Source: an uncultured Pseudoruegeria sp. | GTDB lineage: Bacteria > Pseudomonadota > Alphaproteobacteria > Rhodobacterales > Rhodobacteraceae | Direction: 5' to 3' | DNA length: 64,000 bases | Assembly: GCA_947498155.1 (NCBI GenBank) | Contig: CANMJD010000001.1 | Coordinates: 682,001 to 746,000, forward strand | The notes under the pieces: model-generated | Databases searched by the model: none | The model's input: only the letters and a program-made list of their open reading frames with translations | What the model was told of the DNA's origin: nothing | Shown here: in pieces, positions 26,168 to 35,086 of the stretch | How the letters are laid out: each line of letters opens with the position of its first letter | Numbering within the stretch: the first letter of the stretch is position 1 | Position numbers and translations under genes: made by a program

Positions 26168-27655
26168 CTACCACCATTTCGCGGGTTTGGCTACGAAACC
26201 GGCGGACTGCTCCAGCACATAGGCTGTGTTGAGCAATTCGCCTTCTTCCCAAGGACGCCCGATCAATTGCAGCCCCAACGGCAGCCCCTGTTTGTCGGTA
26301 CCGGTCGGCACCGCAATACCGGGCAAGCCTGCCAGATTCACCGTCACGGTAAACACATCGTTCAGATACATTTTTACCGGATCGGCATCCTTCATTTCGC
26401 CCAGACCAAAGGCCGACGAGGGAGTCGCCGGTGTCAGGATTGCATCCACACCAGCGGCGAACACATCCTCAAAATCCTTTTTGATCAACGTCCGCACGCG
26501 ACGGGCGCGGTTGTAATAGGCGTCATAGAAGCCCGCGGACAATACATAGGTCCCGACCATGATACGACGCTGCACTTCCGGTCCAAAACCTTCGGCGCGG
26601 GTTTTTTCATACATCTCGGTGATGCCATCGCCCTGCGCCAGTTTCGCGCGGTGTCCAAATCGCACCCCGTCATAGCGCGCCAGATTGGAGGACGCCTCGG
26701 CGGGCGCAATCACGTAATAGGCTGGCAGGGCGTATTTTGTGTGCGGCAGGGAAATATCAACAACCTCCGCGCCCGCATCGCGCAGCATCTCCGCCCCGTC
26801 GTCCCAAAGCTTGGCGATTTCTGTGGGCATGCCATCCATGCGGTATTCTTTTGGAATCCCGATTTTCTTGCCACGAATATCGCCTGTCAGAGCCGCTTCA
26901 AAATTTGGCACCGCCAAATCGACGCTGGTGCTGTCTTTGGCGTCATGGCCACACATGGCTTCGAGCATGATCGCCGCATCGCGCACGTCTTTGGTCATCG
27001 GACCAGCCTGATCCAGAGAGCTGGCAAAGGCCACAACACCCCAGCGCGAGCAGCGCCCGTAGGTGGGTTTAATACCGGTGATACCGGTAAAAGCCGCAGG
27101 TTGGCGGATCGAACCGCCGGTGTCCGTACCAGTCGCCGCCAGACAAAGATCGGCAGCCACAGCCGCAGCAGATCCCCCCGAAGAGCCGCCCGGTGTCAGC
27201 GCCGCCGCATCATTGCCCCGCCGCCACGGGTTGATCGCATTCCCATAGGTCGAGGTTTCATTGGAGCTGCCCATGGCGAATTCATCCATGTTCAGCTTGC
27301 CAAGCATAACTGATCCCGCATCCCACAATTGCTGCGTGATGGTGCTTTCATACTCGGGTTTGAAACCTTCAAGAATGGCCGAAGCCGCCTGCGACGGCAC
27401 TGCTTTTGTGCAGAACAAATCCTTGATGCCCAGCGGAATGCCACACATATCCGGCGCTTCACCTGCCTTGATCCGCTGATCGGCAGCCTTGGCCTGTTCA
27501 AGGGCAATCTCGGGGGTGTTATGTACAAAGGCGTTCAACGCCCCCGCGCCTTCGATTTCAGTTAGGCAAGCCTGTGTCAGCTCCACCGATGTGATTTCAC
27601 CGGCGCGCAGCTTATCACGCCCTTGCGCGATGGTAAGTTTGTTAAGATCAGACAT
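26168..27655 (-). CDS. gatA: Glutamyl-tRNA(Gln) amidotransferase subunit A
   Basis: A 495-residue amidase-signature enzyme that releases ammonia from glutamine for conversion of Glu-tRNA(Gln) to Gln-tRNA(Gln). The catalytic Lys lies in [10 protein letters not shown] near residue 77, and the two serines of the Ser-cisSer-Lys triad in [14 protein letters not shown] and [12 protein letters not shown]. It overlaps gatC by one base (TAATG). gatB is not visible in the window. A 415-residue frame on the opposite strand is a shadow. Confidence 0.96.
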   Translation of the reverse strand: MSDLNKLTIAQGRDKLRAGEITSVELTQACLTEIEGAGALNAFVHNTPEIALEQAKAADQRIKAGEAPDMCGIPLGIKDLFCTKAVPSQAASAILEGFKPEYESTITQQLWDAGSVMLGKLNMDEFAMGSSNETSTYGNAINPWRRGNDAAALTPGGSSGGSAAAVAADLCLAATGTDTGGSIRQPAAFTGITGIKPTYGRCSRWGVVAFASSLDQAGPMTKDVRDAAIMLEAMCGHDAKDSTSVDLAVPNFEAALTGDIRGKKIGIPKEYRMDGMPTEIAKLWDDGAEMLRDAGAEVVDISLPHTKYALPAYYVIAPAEASSNLARYDGVRFGHRAKLAQGDGITEMYEKTRAEGFGPEVQRRIMVGTYVLSAGFYDAYYNRARRVRTLIKKDFEDVFAAGVDAILTPATPSSAFGLGEMKDADPVKMYLNDVFTVTVNLAGLPGIAVPTGTDKQGLPLGLQLIGRPWEEGELLNTAYVLEQSAGFVAKPAKWW

Positions 27656-27942
27656 TATTCCACCACCTTGGGCACTGCAAAAAAGCCCTCGCGCGCGTCT
27701 GGCGCATTTGCCAGGATTTTATCTTGCTGATTGCCGTCAGTCACTTCATCCACACGACGTTTCAGACGCATCGGCGTGACCGAAGTCATGGGTTCGACCC
27801 CATCAACGTCTACTTCGTTCAGCTCTTCGATAAAGCCGAGGATCGTGTTAAATTCGGCGGCCAGTGCGGGCAGCGCCTCTTCTTCGACTTTGATGCGGGC
27901 CAGTTTGGCCACGCGGGCGGCGGTTTCCGTGTCAATCGACAT
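27655..27942 (-). CDS. gatC: Glutamyl-tRNA(Gln) amidotransferase subunit C
   Basis: A 95-residue stabilising subunit of GatCAB. The start [17 protein letters not shown] and the DGVEPMTSV plus [12 protein letters not shown] segments are the family signature. The ATG at 27942 follows AAGGGGA; seven upstream residues of the open frame are not conserved. First gene of the gatCA pair. Confidence 0.94.
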   Translation of the reverse strand: MSIDTETAARVAKLARIKVEEEALPALAAEFNTILGFIEELNEVDVDGVEPMTSVTPMRLKRRVDEVTDGNQQDKILANAPDAREGFFAVPKVVE

Positions 27943-28074
27943 GGGGGTCCCCTTGCTGTTCATCAGGCAATTTTCTGACAGTAGCCTTTAGACAACCCCG
28001 TGCCTAGCTGCAAGGCTGACGCGTGAGAATTGGCCGGAATAAACGCACAATAGGTCGCACATTCATTTTGACCA

Positions 28075-28126
28075 AAATATCCCCGCCGGAGACAAGAATA
28101 CTTTTATGCCTCCGGCGGGGATATTT
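28075..28126. repeat. Large 17-bp hairpin (possible dispersed palindromic element or terminator)
   Basis: AAATATCCCCGCCGGAG (28075-28091) and CTCCGGCGGGGATATTT (28110-28126) are perfect inverted copies around an 18-base loop. Weaker pairing extends outward to TTGACC/GGATCAA, giving about 24 paired positions. It lies between the stop of tadA and the start of gatC, both on the minus strand. It could end the tadA transcript, although there is no clean T-run, and its unusual length suggests a dispersed intergenic palindrome. Confidence 0.7.
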
Positions 28127-28147
28127 GGATCAAGTGAAGCCGGGGAA

Positions 28148-28600
28148 TTAGCGCAGAGCCTTAAAAAATGCCTTTAAAAGCGCTTCGCTTTCGCCCGCTG
28201 CGATCCCGTCATAGATTTCAGGGCAGTGATGCGCCTGTTCATGTGTAAAAATGCGGGGCCCCTGCGCCACACCGCCGGATTTCGCATCCCCCGCCCCGTA
28301 ATACAGCCGCGCAATGCGGGCGGCTGAAATCGCCATAGCGCACATCGGGCATGGCTCTAGGGTGACGTAAAGATCATGACCGGAAAGTCGCTCCACTCCC
28401 AGTTCGGCGCAGCGCTGGCGGATGACAAGGATTTCCGCGTGAGCCGTTGGATCGGCAGTTTCGCGCGTTTGGTTGCCCGCGCGTGCGACAATCTCGCCAT
28501 GGGCATCCACAAGTACAGCACCCACAGGCACTTCTCCGCGAGCAGCGGCAGCGCGGGCTTCTTGCAAGGCTTCGGACATATAACTACGAAAAGGGCTCAT
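28148..28600 (-). CDS. tadA: tRNA-specific adenosine deaminase
   Basis: A 150-residue zinc deaminase that makes inosine at the wobble position of tRNA-Arg(ACG). The zinc and proton-shuttle motif is TAHAEI near residue 53 and the second zinc motif is EPCPMCAMAI near 83. An ordinary full-length enzyme, divergent from rluB across 75 bases. Confidence 0.94.
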   Translation of the reverse strand: MSPFRSYMSEALQEARAAAARGEVPVGAVLVDAHGEIVARAGNQTRETADPTAHAEILVIRQRCAELGVERLSGHDLYVTLEPCPMCAMAISAARIARLYYGAGDAKSGGVAQGPRIFTHEQAHHCPEIYDGIAAGESEALLKAFFKALR

Positions 28601-28675
28601 GGCGTTGTTTTGCCTGTCCGCGCACAGCTTGCCAAGCGGCTTTCTATTTCCCGTAAAGCGCTGTAAGCCATCAAC

Positions 28676-29485
28676 ATGAGTGAAGAGATAAAAAAAGGCG
28701 ATCGCATCGCCAAGGTTCTGGCCCGATCAGGTGTTGCGTCACGCCGCGAGGCCGAGCGCATGATCGAGGCTGGCCGCATATCGGTAAATGGCAAGATCAT
28801 TACCAGCCCGGCGCTGAATGTGACGGCGGCGGATAAGATTAAAGTCGATGATGTGGAACTGGCAGAGCCGGAGCCCACACGCATCTGGCTCTACTACAAA
28901 CCCCTTGGCCTGATCACGACAAACCGGGATGACAAAGGGCGCGAAACCGTCTTCGACAACCTGCCGGAGGGCATGCCCAACGTCATGAGCGTCGGGCGGC
29001 TTGATATCAACTCCGAGGGGCTATTGCTGCTCACCAATGACGGCGAGATTAAGCGTAAACTGGAATTGCCCGCCACCGGATGGGTGCGCAAATACCGTGT
29101 GCGGGTGCGCGGCTATCCGAAGGATGAAACCTTTGATCCGCTGCGCAAGGGAATCGTTGCCGATGGCGAAAAATTTCAACCGATGACGGTATCGCTGGAC
29201 CGCCAGCAAGGGGCGAATGCCTGGCTGACCGTGTCGCTGCGCGAAGGTAAAAACCGTGAAATCCGCCGCGCCATGGGGGAAATTGGTCTGGATGTGAACC
29301 GTTTGTTACGGGTCAGTTACGGACCGTTCCGATTGGGTGATCTGAAACCCGGAGAAGTCGAGGAAATAAAGGCCCGAGTGGTGCGCGATCAGCTAGGGTT
29401 GGCGAAAACCGAAAGCCAAAAACCCAAACCGCGACCACAGCGCAGCCGCAAAACCACGCGCACCGCGCCCAACCGGCGCAGCTGA
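28676..29485 (+). CDS. 23S rRNA pseudouridine synthase, RluB/RsuA family
   Basis: A 269-residue enzyme. An S4 RNA-binding domain (about 8-60, GDRIAKVLARSGVASRREAERMI) precedes the catalytic domain with SVGRLDINSEGLLLLTNDG, whose aspartate is the nucleophile. A Lys/Arg/Pro-rich basic tail follows from about residue 240. RluB is most likely from the tail and architecture; RsuA and RluE are alternatives. It is divergent from tadA. Confidence 0.88.
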   Translation: MSEEIKKGDRIAKVLARSGVASRREAERMIEAGRISVNGKIITSPALNVTAADKIKVDDVELAEPEPTRIWLYYKPLGLITTNRDDKGRETVFDNLPEGMPNVMSVGRLDINSEGLLLLTNDGEIKRKLELPATGWVRKYRVRVRGYPKDETFDPLRKGIVADGEKFQPMTVSLDRQQGANAWLTVSLREGKNREIRRAMGEIGLDVNRLLRVSYGPFRLGDLKPGEVEEIKARVVRDQLGLAKTESQKPKPRPQRSRKTTRTAPNRRS

Positions 29486-29516
29486 TCCCGGCAGATATTC
29501 CCCGTTTCGTGCTAAA

Positions 29517-29550
29517 ACAGTGGTAACACTGTCATCTCCCCTTATATAAA
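29517..29550 (+). promoter_or_regulatory. Putative promoter region of the XpaC-TelA operon
   Basis: ACAGTG-GTAA-CACTGT (29517-29532) is a perfect 6-bp inverted repeat, followed by the AT-rich TATATAAA (29543-29550), a plausible -10 element, some 35 bases before the microprotein start. No clear -35 is visible. It could be an operator/promoter pair. Confidence 0.35.
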
Positions 29551-29583
29551 ATGGGAAACACGGGACCAAAGAGCGGAGGATTT

Positions 29584-29667
29584 ATGTCAGGTAGCGGATT
29601 GCAGAAGGTTTCTTTTTTGCTTTTGGTCGGCCTAATCGCCTATGTCTCTGTCACAGGAGGGGCATAA
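29584..29667 (+). CDS. 27-residue single-pass membrane microprotein
   Basis: ATG at 29584 preceded by GGAGGA. The product begins MSGSGLQKV, has one hydrophobic helix (FLLLVGLIAYVSV) and ends VTGGA. Its stop is one base before the GTG of the XpaC-family gene, whose ribosome binding site AGGAGGGG lies inside this frame, so translation is probably coupled. It looks like the first cistron of the XpaC-TelA operon. I know no named family. The strong ribosome binding site and clean helix argue that it is real. Confidence 0.6.
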   Translation: MSGSGLQKVSFLLLVGLIAYVSVTGGA

Positions 29668-29668
29668 C

Positions 29669-30550
29669 GTGGCCCAGAAATTCGGGGGCCAGTTCAGCCC
29701 CGGCGACCACCAGCAAACAAGGTCTGAGGACACGCCGCGCAATCCCTATCAGGGCAAGCGCCGCAGCCGGACCGGCGGGCGGGTCAATCTGTTGTTTTTC
29801 GCCCCTCTGCCGTTGGCTTTGCGGGCCTTTACCGCTCCGCCCACGATCATGGCGACAAGTCTTGCCGCCTTTGCTTTGTTGATCCTTGCGGCTTGGTTAA
29901 CCCGCGAAGGATTGATCGCGCAGGAGGCCTATGATTCGCGCAAAGTCTCTCGCAAACCAGCGATACCGCGAAAAATCCTCGGGTCTTTGCTGACGGGGGC
30001 AGGTCTTGGGCTGGCCGGACTGGCATGGCACGACCCGATAGCGGCGGCGCTTTTTGCGGTGATTGGCACCGTTGTTCATTCCTTAAGTTTTGGTCTTGAT
30101 CCGCTCAAGGATAAAGGCACCGCGGGCGTCGACATGTATCAGACCGATCGTGTTGCCCATGCGGTTAATGAGGCCGAAACCCACCTTAAAACCATGACTG
30201 AGGCCATTAGTTCTGTTGGGGATCGCAAACTTCAGGCCCGCGTTGATGCCTTTCAGGCGACCGCCCGCCGCATGTTTCGCACCGTCGAAGAAGATCCGCG
30301 TGATCTAACTGCGGCGCGCAAATATCTGGGTGTCTATTTGAAGGGGGCCAGCGATGCATCGGTCAAATTCGCAGACCTGTATGGGCGTACGCGCGATGCC
30401 AAAGCCCGAGCCGATTATGAACAGCTTTTGGATGATCTGGAAAAGAACTTCACAGCCCGTACCGAAAAGTTGTTGCTCGACAATAAATCCGATCTGGATA
30501 TTGAGATTGAAGTTTTGCGCGAACGATTGCAACGTGACGGCATCGCTTGA
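29669..30550 (+). CDS. XpaC family protein (5-bromo-4-chloroindolyl phosphate hydrolysis family)
   Basis: A 293-residue membrane protein. A polar N-terminus with RSRTGGRVN precedes two hydrophobic hairpins (about 42-78 and 100-125). A cytoplasmic helical domain follows (EAETHLKTMTEAISSVGDRKLQARVDAFQATARRM), typical of XpaC next to TelA. Translation starts at GTG 29669 after AGGAGGGG. XpaC and TelA genes are almost always adjacent and linked to tellurite or envelope-stress resistance; the old phosphatase-like name has no support in catalytic residues seen here. Confidence 0.82.
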   Translation: MAQKFGGQFSPGDHQQTRSEDTPRNPYQGKRRSRTGGRVNLLFFAPLPLALRAFTAPPTIMATSLAAFALLILAAWLTREGLIAQEAYDSRKVSRKPAIPRKILGSLLTGAGLGLAGLAWHDPIAAALFAVIGTVVHSLSFGLDPLKDKGTAGVDMYQTDRVAHAVNEAETHLKTMTEAISSVGDRKLQARVDAFQATARRMFRTVEEDPRDLTAARKYLGVYLKGASDASVKFADLYGRTRDAKARADYEQLLDDLEKNFTARTEKLLLDNKSDLDIEIEVLRERLQRDGIA

Positions 30551-30629
30551 AGGTCGCAGGCGATTGAGTCACGATTATACCCGAATTTCAGGCCCCATTT
30601 TGAGCCTGAAAATTAAGAAGGAAACCTAG

Positions 30630-31823
30630 ATGTCCGAGAATGCACAGCAAAAGGCCACAGAGGCCCTCGCCGAGGTTGAAAAAGCCACCGCAGTGATTTT
30701 GCCCGAACCTGCGACCGATATCGTGCCCCTGGCGCAAGCCGATGCACAGGCCGCAGAAGGTATTCGCACCCGCATGGGTGAGCTGGACATGACCGACACC
30801 GGATCGATCATCAATTTCGGCTCTGCTGCGCAGGCCGAATTGCAGGAAATCAGTCAGGCGATGCTGGCCGATGTGAAAAACAAGGATGTCGGCCCTGCCG
30901 GGGATTCCCTGCGCAATATTGTCTCCACCATTCGCGGCTTTTCGGTCGCAGAACTGGATCCCAACCGCAAGCAATCCTGGTGGGACAAGCTGCTGGGACG
31001 GGCCACGCCGATGGCCAAATTTGTTGCCAAATATGAAGATGTGCAAACCCAGATCGACAACATCACCGAAGATTTGCTCGAACACGAGCATACTCTTTTG
31101 AAAGATGTGAAATCGCTGGACCTGCTCTATGAAAAAACCCTGAATTTCTATGACGAGCTGGCGCTGTATATCGTCGCCGGTGAAGAAAAACTGAAAGAAC
31201 TCGACGGCACCACCATTCCGGCCAAAGAAAAAGATGTCGAAGCGGCGGCGGAAAATGATCAGGTCATGGTCGCTCAGGAACTGCGCGATCTGCGCGCCGC
31301 GCGTGATGATCTGGAACGTCGGGTGCATGATTTGAAGCTGACCCGTCAAGTGACGATGCAGTCCTTGCCCTCGATCCGTCTGGTGCAGGAAAACGATAAA
31401 TCCCTGATCACCAAGATCAATTCTACCTTGGTCAATACGGTGCCGCTCTGGGAAACCCAGCTTGCGCAATCCGTGACGATCCAACGCTCCTCCGAAGCGG
31501 CCAAGGCAGTGAAGGATGCCAATGATCTGACCAATGAGCTGTTGACCTCTAACGCCAAAAACCTGCGTCAGGCCAATCAGACCATACGTCAGGAAATGGA
31601 GCGCGGCGTCTTTGACATCGAAGCCGTTAAAACAGCCAATGCCGAGTTGATCGCCACGATCAACGAAAGCCTTGCGATTGCCGATGAAGGCAAAGCTAAA
31701 CGCGCGGCTGCCGAAGTCGAACTGACCAATATGGAGCATGAGCTGCGCGATACATTGGCCTCGGCCAGTGCGCGCAAGGACGGCCCCGGCAGCAATGCCG
31801 GCGAATCGGTTCCAAGCTCTTGA
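30630..31823 (+). CDS. TelA family toxic-anion resistance protein
   Basis: A 397-residue, mostly helical cytoplasmic protein. It shows the TelA/KlaA pattern: an N-terminal low-complexity part, FSVAELDPNRKQSWWDKLLG near residue 105, long coiled coils (130-330) and IRQEMERGVFDIEAVKTANAELIATINESL near the end. TelA proteins are associated with resistance to tellurite and cell-wall stress, by an unknown mechanism. Preceded by AGGAAACC. The stop overlaps the next gene by TGATG. Confidence 0.88.
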   Translation: MSENAQQKATEALAEVEKATAVILPEPATDIVPLAQADAQAAEGIRTRMGELDMTDTGSIINFGSAAQAELQEISQAMLADVKNKDVGPAGDSLRNIVSTIRGFSVAELDPNRKQSWWDKLLGRATPMAKFVAKYEDVQTQIDNITEDLLEHEHTLLKDVKSLDLLYEKTLNFYDELALYIVAGEEKLKELDGTTIPAKEKDVEAAAENDQVMVAQELRDLRAARDDLERRVHDLKLTRQVTMQSLPSIRLVQENDKSLITKINSTLVNTVPLWETQLAQSVTIQRSSEAAKAVKDANDLTNELLTSNAKNLRQANQTIRQEMERGVFDIEAVKTANAELIATINESLAIADEGKAKRAAAEVELTNMEHELRDTLASASARKDGPGSNAGESVPSS

Positions 31824-32758
31824 TGTTGAGGGGGTTTCTTCCTTTTCGCGCGGGTCTTTGTGCGGGCCTGTGTGCCTGTGTCGCCGCATTTGGATTGGGG
31901 GCCTGTAATTCGGTGACGACCGCCCCCGTGACCCGCGCCAATGTTGATATCCCCCCGACAGCCGCTGCCGGTGATCCGCGCACCCGCGCGTATTATGCCG
32001 GGCTGCAGAACGAACAGCTGCAATCCGGCCGCCTGCGCAAGGATCAAGGTCTGAATATACGCTATGACCGGCTCGATCTGGTGAATGACTTTACCAACAT
32101 CGCGCTGGCCTCGGAATATGATCCGGCCTTTGGATCGATGAGCGGGCGCAGTCAAAGCCTGCCGCTGAACCGCTGGCCGGGGCCGGTGCGCATCAATCTG
32201 GAACATGGGCCCAGCGTGGACACCACCCAGCGGGCGAAAAACCAGCAATGGGTTTCGAACTACAGCCAAAAGCTGAAACGAGCGACGCGTCATCCGGTTT
32301 CCATGGCCAAAACCGGTGGCAATTTTCATGTGTTGGTCATGACAGAGGCCGAACGCAAGGCTGCTGGTCCGCGCATTCAGCAACTTGCTCCCGGAATCAG
32401 CCGGGCATCGTTAAACGCGCTGACCAGCCCGCGCCGCACGCATCTGTGTCTTGTGGTCACCCTGAGCCCGGGCGGGGCTGGCATTATGAATGCCATCGCC
32501 ATGGTGCCCGCCGAACTTCCTGATCTGCTCCGCCATTCCTGCTTTCAGGAAGAAATCGCTCAAGGCCTTGGGCTGCCCAACGACAGCCCGACCGCCCGCC
32601 CTTCGTTGTTTAACGACGATAAGGAATTTGCTTTCCTGACGCAGCATGACGAATATCTGCTGCGCATCCTTTATGATCCACGCCTGAAACTGGGGATGAA
32701 CGCCGCACAAGCCCGCCCCATCGTCGACCGGATCGCCTGGGATATGAAACCCCGCTAG
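31823..32758 (+). CDS. DUF2927 lipoprotein
   Basis: A 311-residue lipoprotein with a lipobox ending in GLGAC near residue 29. The mature domain carries the DUF2927 pattern: KWPG-like NRWPGPVRINLEHG, CLVV and the late IAQGLGLPNDSPTARPSLFNDDKEFAFLT. That last segment resembles a zinc-protease-like region without a full HEXXH. The ATG at 31823 overlaps the telA stop by one base. Export to the periplasm links the cytoplasmic TelA/XpaC machinery to the envelope. Exact function unknown. Confidence 0.8.
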   Translation: MLRGFLPFRAGLCAGLCACVAAFGLGACNSVTTAPVTRANVDIPPTAAAGDPRTRAYYAGLQNEQLQSGRLRKDQGLNIRYDRLDLVNDFTNIALASEYDPAFGSMSGRSQSLPLNRWPGPVRINLEHGPSVDTTQRAKNQQWVSNYSQKLKRATRHPVSMAKTGGNFHVLVMTEAERKAAGPRIQQLAPGISRASLNALTSPRRTHLCLVVTLSPGGAGIMNAIAMVPAELPDLLRHSCFQEEIAQGLGLPNDSPTARPSLFNDDKEFAFLTQHDEYLLRILYDPRLKLGMNAAQARPIVDRIAWDMKPR

Positions 32759-32781
32759 AAATTCACTAAAGGACCGTTTTC

Positions 32782-33897
32782 ATGAGTATTTTCGACTTTC
32801 TTTCCGGCCAGTTCATTGATGTCATCCATTATACGGATGACACCCGCGACACGTTGGTCTGGCGGTTTGAACGCGAAGGCCATGAGATAAAATACGGTGC
32901 AAAACTCACCGTGCGCGAGGGCCAGTCCGCGGTTTTCATCCATGAAGGCCAGCTGGCCGATGTGTTCTCGCCCGGGCTTTATATGCTCGAAACGAATAAC
33001 ATGCCGATCATGACCAGCCTGCAGCACTGGGATCACGGTTTTAAATCGCCGTTCAAATCGGAAATCTACTACGTCAATACCACCCGGTTCACCGATCTGA
33101 AATGGGGCACTAAAAACCCGATTATCATCCGCGACCCCGAATTCGGACCCGTGCGGTTGCGCGCCTTTGGCACATATACGATGCGGGTCACGGACCCGGG
33201 AAAATTCATGGTCGAAATCGTCGGTACAGACGGTGAGTTCACCACCGATGAAATCAGCTACCAAATCCGCAATATCATCGTGCAAGAGGCCAGCCGCGTG
33301 TTGGCCGCTTCGGGTATTCCGGTGCTGGATATGGCCGCCAATACCGCCGATCTGGGCAAGCTTGTCGCCGCCCAAATCTCGGAAACGCTCGCTGCCTACG
33401 GGCTGACCATGCCGGAACTCTACATCGAGAACATCTCTCTGCCCCCGGCTGTCGAAGCAGCGCTGGACAAGCGTACCTCAATGGGGTTGGCGGGGGATCT
33501 TGGCAAATTCACCCAATATTCCGCCGCCGAGGCGATGACCGCTGCCGCCAACAACCCCAATGGCGGCGGTGGCATGGGGGCCGGTCTTGGCATGGGAATG
33601 GGCATGGCAATGGCGGGCCAGATGGCCAATCAGGGCCCGTGGGGCACACGCCCCGAAGCGGCAAGCCCTGCGCCCCCCCCGCCGCCGGTCGAAAAAGTCT
33701 GGCATCTGGCTGTGAACGGCGCGACCACGGGTCCCTTTTCCAAAGCCGATCTCGGGCGTATGGCAAGCGAGGGAAAGCTGACGCGTCAAACCCATGTCTG
33801 GACTCCAGGTCAGGATGGCTGGTTGGTGGCCGATGATGTGCCGGAACTGGCGCAGCTCTTTACCATCTTGCCCCCACCCCCACCGCCCCCCGCCTAA
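32782..33897 (+). CDS. SPFH-domain protein with C-terminal GYF_2 domain (YdjI-like)
   Basis: A 371-residue protein. Residues 1-230 form an SPFH/Band-7 domain without a clear membrane hairpin (REGQSAVFIHEGQLADVFSPG, NIIVQEASRVLAASG). A Gly/Met-rich linker (GGGGMGAGLGMGMGMAMAG) follows, then a GYF_2 module WHLAVNGATTGPFSKADLGRM at about 305-360 and a polyproline end. GYF modules bind proline-rich ligands, so the tail may self-associate. YdjI-like SPFH proteins assemble at stressed membranes. The gene is 23 bases after the DUF2927 gene. Confidence 0.85.
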   Translation: MSIFDFLSGQFIDVIHYTDDTRDTLVWRFEREGHEIKYGAKLTVREGQSAVFIHEGQLADVFSPGLYMLETNNMPIMTSLQHWDHGFKSPFKSEIYYVNTTRFTDLKWGTKNPIIIRDPEFGPVRLRAFGTYTMRVTDPGKFMVEIVGTDGEFTTDEISYQIRNIIVQEASRVLAASGIPVLDMAANTADLGKLVAAQISETLAAYGLTMPELYIENISLPPAVEAALDKRTSMGLAGDLGKFTQYSAAEAMTAAANNPNGGGGMGAGLGMGMGMAMAGQMANQGPWGTRPEAASPAPPPPPVEKVWHLAVNGATTGPFSKADLGRMASEGKLTRQTHVWTPGQDGWLVADDVPELAQLFTILPPPPPPPA

Positions 33898-33980
33898 GCG
33901 GGGCGGCAAGGGTTGGCACACCCCGTTTCGCCGACCCGCGGCATTTGAAACTCTTCCTATTTGTGTAAAAGTTTGACCCC

Positions 33981-35072
33981 ATGAGCCAAGCCGACGAACA
34001 CCGATTCCCCTGCCCCAATTGCGGGGCCGACTACCGTTTTGATCCGGCACACGGCACGCTGTCTTGCGACCATTGTGGCAACACTGAAAAGATCGAAGGC
34101 ACCGGACGGCAGCAAAGCGCCATCAAAGAGCTTGATTTCAGACAAGCACTCCAGTCGCTTTTACCCGCTGCCGAGATCGAGGAAACGCGCGTCATCACCT
34201 GCAGCAGCTGCGGCGCTCAGGTCGAGTTTTCCGAAGAAACCCACGCGGCTGAATGCCCGTTTTGCGCCACCCCCGTCGTCACCGGCACCGGCACCCATCG
34301 CCATATCAAACCCAAGGCATTGTTGCCATTTCAAATCGAGGAACGCGCCGCCCATGCCGAAATGAACAACTGGCTCGGGCGATTGTGGTTTGCCCCTAAT
34401 GGGTTAAGAGAATATGCCCGAAAAGGGCGGAAATTACAGGGTATTTACGTGCCCTACTGGACCTATGACGCCGATACAAACAGCCAGTATTCCGGTCAGC
34501 GCGGGACCTATTACTATGTCACCCGCACGGTGCGCGTGGACGGCAAAACCCAACAGCGTCAAGAACGTAAAATCCGCTGGTCCTCTGCGTCGGGTCGGGT
34601 AGCGCGCTTTTTTGATGACGTACTTGTTCTGGCGTCCCATTCCCTGCCCAAATCCTACACAGATGCGCTGGAACCTTGGGATCTGTCGCTGCTGGAACCC
34701 TATCAAGTTGAATATCTTGCGGGCATGCGGGCCGAAGGCTATCAGGTTGCGCTGGACGAAGGCTTTCACGAAGCCCGCGCAAAGATGGACCGTATCATCG
34801 AGCGGGATGTCAAATTCGACATTGGCGGCGACGTGCAACGCATTCAACGTCTAGACACACAAGTTGCGGATGTGACCTTCAAACACATCCTGCTACCGGT
34901 CTGGATGGCGGCCTATAAATACCGTGGAAAAACCTATCGTTTCGTGGTCAACGGGCAATCAGGACGGGTGCAGGGAGAACGCCCCTACTCCGCCTGGAAG
35001 ATTGCGTTTGCGGCGTTGTTTGCGCTAACTGCTGCATTAATTATCGGCTATTTGGCCGCTCAGAACGGATAG
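33981..35072 (+). CDS. Double zinc-ribbon membrane protein (YdjG-like)
   Basis: A 363-residue protein. Two zinc ribbons lie at the N-terminus: FPCPNCGADY...SCDHCG (about 10-35) and ITCSSCGAQVEF...CPFCATP (about 72-98). An unclassified domain with YVPYWTYDADTNSQYSGQRG follows, and a single C-terminal membrane helix (IAFAALFALTAALIIGYLAA) ends the protein. Similar proteins sit next to YdjI-type SPFH genes in other bacteria, which supports a joint membrane role. It is sometimes annotated as primosomal or replication protein because of the ribbons; that is not supported. Confidence 0.8.
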   Translation: MSQADEHRFPCPNCGADYRFDPAHGTLSCDHCGNTEKIEGTGRQQSAIKELDFRQALQSLLPAAEIEETRVITCSSCGAQVEFSEETHAAECPFCATPVVTGTGTHRHIKPKALLPFQIEERAAHAEMNNWLGRLWFAPNGLREYARKGRKLQGIYVPYWTYDADTNSQYSGQRGTYYYVTRTVRVDGKTQQRQERKIRWSSASGRVARFFDDVLVLASHSLPKSYTDALEPWDLSLLEPYQVEYLAGMRAEGYQVALDEGFHEARAKMDRIIERDVKFDIGGDVQRIQRLDTQVADVTFKHILLPVWMAAYKYRGKTYRFVVNGQSGRVQGERPYSAWKIAFAALFALTAALIIGYLAAQNG

Positions 35073-35086
35073 GAAAAGAGGATAAA

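Noticed and set aside
26066-27313. Plus-strand open frame of 415 residues over gatA
   Set aside because: It is antisense to gatA, which has complete motifs. Composition (cysteine/arginine/histidine-rich) is that of a shadow frame.
30588-31889. Minus-strand open frame of 433 residues over telA
   Set aside because: Antisense to a clear TelA gene in a tightly packed operon; no recognisable motif.
33981-35072. Annotation as primosomal or replication protein
   Set aside because: Only zinc ribbons are shared; there is no helicase or ATPase motif, and a C-terminal membrane helix plus its neighbours point to a membrane role.
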